This document shows, piece by piece, positions 6,328-7,583 of a DNA stretch of 7,583 nucleotides. Both the position numbers and the translations under genes were made by a program. This stretch comes from Bacteroidota bacterium (lineage in GTDB: Bacteria > Bacteroidota > Bacteroidia > Bacteroidales > UBA1556): the NCBI GenBank assembly GCA_003648395.1, contig QMPB01000197.1, positions 1 to 7,583 on the forward strand, read 5' to 3'. A model generated the notes under the pieces. The model saw nothing but the letters and a program-made list of their open reading frames with translations. It was not told the origin of the DNA and ran no database searches. Position 1 is the stretch's first letter. Each line of letters begins with the position of its first letter.

Positions 6328-7485
6328 ATGAAATTAGCATTTCAATTAGCATATAAAAACCTTCTTGGAGCAGGGTTGAGAACTTGGCTTAATGCAGGAG
6401 TCCTATCTTTTGCCTTTGTAATTATTATTTTCTACAATGGGCTAATTGATGGTTGGAACAAGCAAGCAAGTCTTGATGGCGTAAATTGGGAATATGCCAG
6501 CGGACATTTGGTAAACAATACCTACGATGCTTTTGATCCTTTTTCTATTGAAGAAGGACATGGTATTTTACCCACCGCAGAACAGGATAATCTTTCACCT
6601 ATATTAATTAGACAGGCAACTATTTATCCTCAGGGTCGTATGATGGCTGCACAGTTAAAAGGAATTGAAGCTAATCAAACTACACTCAAAATCCCAACTC
6701 AACTACTTCTATCTAGTAAGGCCGATATACCTGCTCTTATTGGTAAAAGAATGGCAAAATCGACAAAATTAAAAGTTGGTGACATTGTCCTAATAAGGTG
6801 GAGAGATAGAAACGGTACTTTCGATGCGGATAATGTTACCATTGTTGGAATTTTTGACACCAATGTACCTACAATTGATGGTGGTCAGCTATGGATACCA
6901 ATCAAAAAATTATGGAAAATGACAGGTTTGGAGCATCATGCCACTCTTTTTGTTGCTGACGAACAGTATAAGTACACTAAGATTTCAGGATGGAGATTTG
7001 AGAATAAAGAATATTTACTCCGCGAACTAACTAAAATTATTAGTATGAAAAAGTTTAGTGGTTCAATAATGTATTTATTACTTATGGCAATAGGTTTATT
7101 AGCAATTTTCGATACCCAAGTACTCTCAATATTTAGGCGACAAAAAGAAATTGGTACATATATAGCACTTGGCATGACTCGGTTTCAGGTAGTGCAACTT
7201 TTTACAGCTGAGGGTAGCATGTATAGCATATTTGCTACAATTTTAGGCAGCATTTATGGAATTCCAATTTTGTGGTATTTGGCTCATAATGGAATTTCAT
7301 TTCCGATATCGGGCGATACTGTCGGCATTATTATGGCTGATAGAATGTTTCCTGTTTATGGGTTAGGTCTAATTATTGGAACAATTTTACTGGTAGTAGT
7401 ATCTGCAACAATTGTAAGTTTCCTTCCAGCTAGAAAAATCGCAAAAATGAACCCTGTTGAAGCACTTAAAGGAAAAGTATCATGA
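6328..7485 (+). CDS. FtsX/LolC-type ABC transporter permease
   Basis: This 385-residue protein has the four-helix FtsX/MacB permease layout: TM1 at about 22-37, a periplasmic domain of roughly 205 residues, then TM2 (246-266), TM3 (293-318) and TM4 (345-368). The cytoplasmic coupling region FRRQKEIGTYIALGMTRFQ (269-287) and the C-terminal PARKIAKMNPVEALKG are hallmarks of the family. A Y-A-S-G-H-L element near residue 56 at the start of the periplasmic domain recalls Lol-type permeases. It would form the membrane part of the transporter driven by the upstream ATPase, probably as a heterodimer with the next gene product. Its stop codon overlaps the next start (ATGA at 7482-7485). The substrate is undetermined; lipoproteins, lipids or small hydrophobic compounds are possible. 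Confidence 0.93.
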   Translation: MKLAFQLAYKNLLGAGLRTWLNAGVLSFAFVIIIFYNGLIDGWNKQASLDGVNWEYASGHLVNNTYDAFDPFSIEEGHGILPTAEQDNLSPILIRQATIYPQGRMMAAQLKGIEANQTTLKIPTQLLLSSKADIPALIGKRMAKSTKLKVGDIVLIRWRDRNGTFDADNVTIVGIFDTNVPTIDGGQLWIPIKKLWKMTGLEHHATLFVADEQYKYTKISGWRFENKEYLLRELTKIISMKKFSGSIMYLLLMAIGLLAIFDTQVLSIFRRQKEIGTYIALGMTRFQVVQLFTAEGSMYSIFATILGSIYGIPILWYLAHNGISFPISGDTVGIIMADRMFPVYGLGLIIGTILLVVVSATIVSFLPARKIAKMNPVEALKGKVS

Positions 7486-7583
7486 TAAAGTTTATATTTA
7501 AAGCAATTTTGAGAGATAAAAATAGAAGCCTTCTTCCAGTTATAATCATCTCAATCGGAGTTTTTTTGACAATATTTCTTAGC
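7482..7583 (+). CDS. Second FtsX-like permease, N-terminal fragment (cut by window end)
   Basis: The reading frame starts at the ATG overlapping the previous stop (ATGA) and stays open to the end of the window, giving 34 residues: MIKFIFKAILRDKNRSLLP followed by a hydrophobic helix VIIISIGVFLTIFLS. A short basic amphipathic N-terminus with R-D-K-x-R-S-L-L-P before TM1 is typical of FtsX/LolE-type permeases. The overlap indicates translational coupling with the first permease, as in two-permease Lol-like systems. Only the N-terminus is visible, so the family call is tentative. Confidence 0.7.
   Translation, partial: MIKFIFKAILRDKNRSLLPVIIISIGVFLTIFLS

Noticed and set aside
6936..7175. Open frame on the - strand inside the permease gene
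   Set aside because: It is antisense to the conserved coupling region of the permease, with no signal of its own.

Overview
The window comes from a strongly AT-rich genome, most likely an uncultured or environmental member of the Bacteroidota. Four things suggest this: a TPR protein paired with a plugless outer-membrane beta-barrel of a type common in that phylum, signal peptides ending in ...A-Q, near absence of Shine-Dalgarno sites, and one promoter carrying the Bacteroidota -7 box TAnnTTTG. All supported genes lie on the + strand. The phylum call is inference from style and families, not from a marker gene.

Left part (1-3037): the C-terminal 400 or so residues of a TPR-repeat protein, then a 560-residue outer-membrane beta-barrel protein that starts almost at the TPR stop codon. 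The first 100 bases look like further TPR coding sequence, but carry an in-frame TGA and what TPR spacing shows to be a one-base deletion. The TPR gene is therefore either broken near its middle or misread by the sequencing/assembly, and the TTG at 103 is not a natural start.

Middle (3038-3740): a small three-helix PQ-loop (SemiSWEET-like) membrane protein, then about 350 bases without a gene. This stretch holds a GC-rich hairpin of the dispersed-palindrome type, a spaced inverted repeat, a T8-CTC-A8 element, and a 36-base near-palindrome that runs into a good -7 box just upstream of a TetR-family gene.

Right part (3741-7583): a compact operon of TetR-family regulator, outer-membrane beta-barrel with signal peptide, LolD/MacB-type ABC ATPase, FtsX/LolC-type permease, and the start of a second permease-like protein cut by the window end. 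Junctions are 1 nt, 11 nt, 124 nt and a 4-nt overlap. The arrangement suggests a regulator-controlled Lol/MacB-like inner-membrane ABC transporter with its own outer-membrane barrel, moving a lipid, lipoprotein or other hydrophobic compound across the envelope. The substrate cannot be read from the sequence. This operon is the best candidate for an undescribed system in the window.
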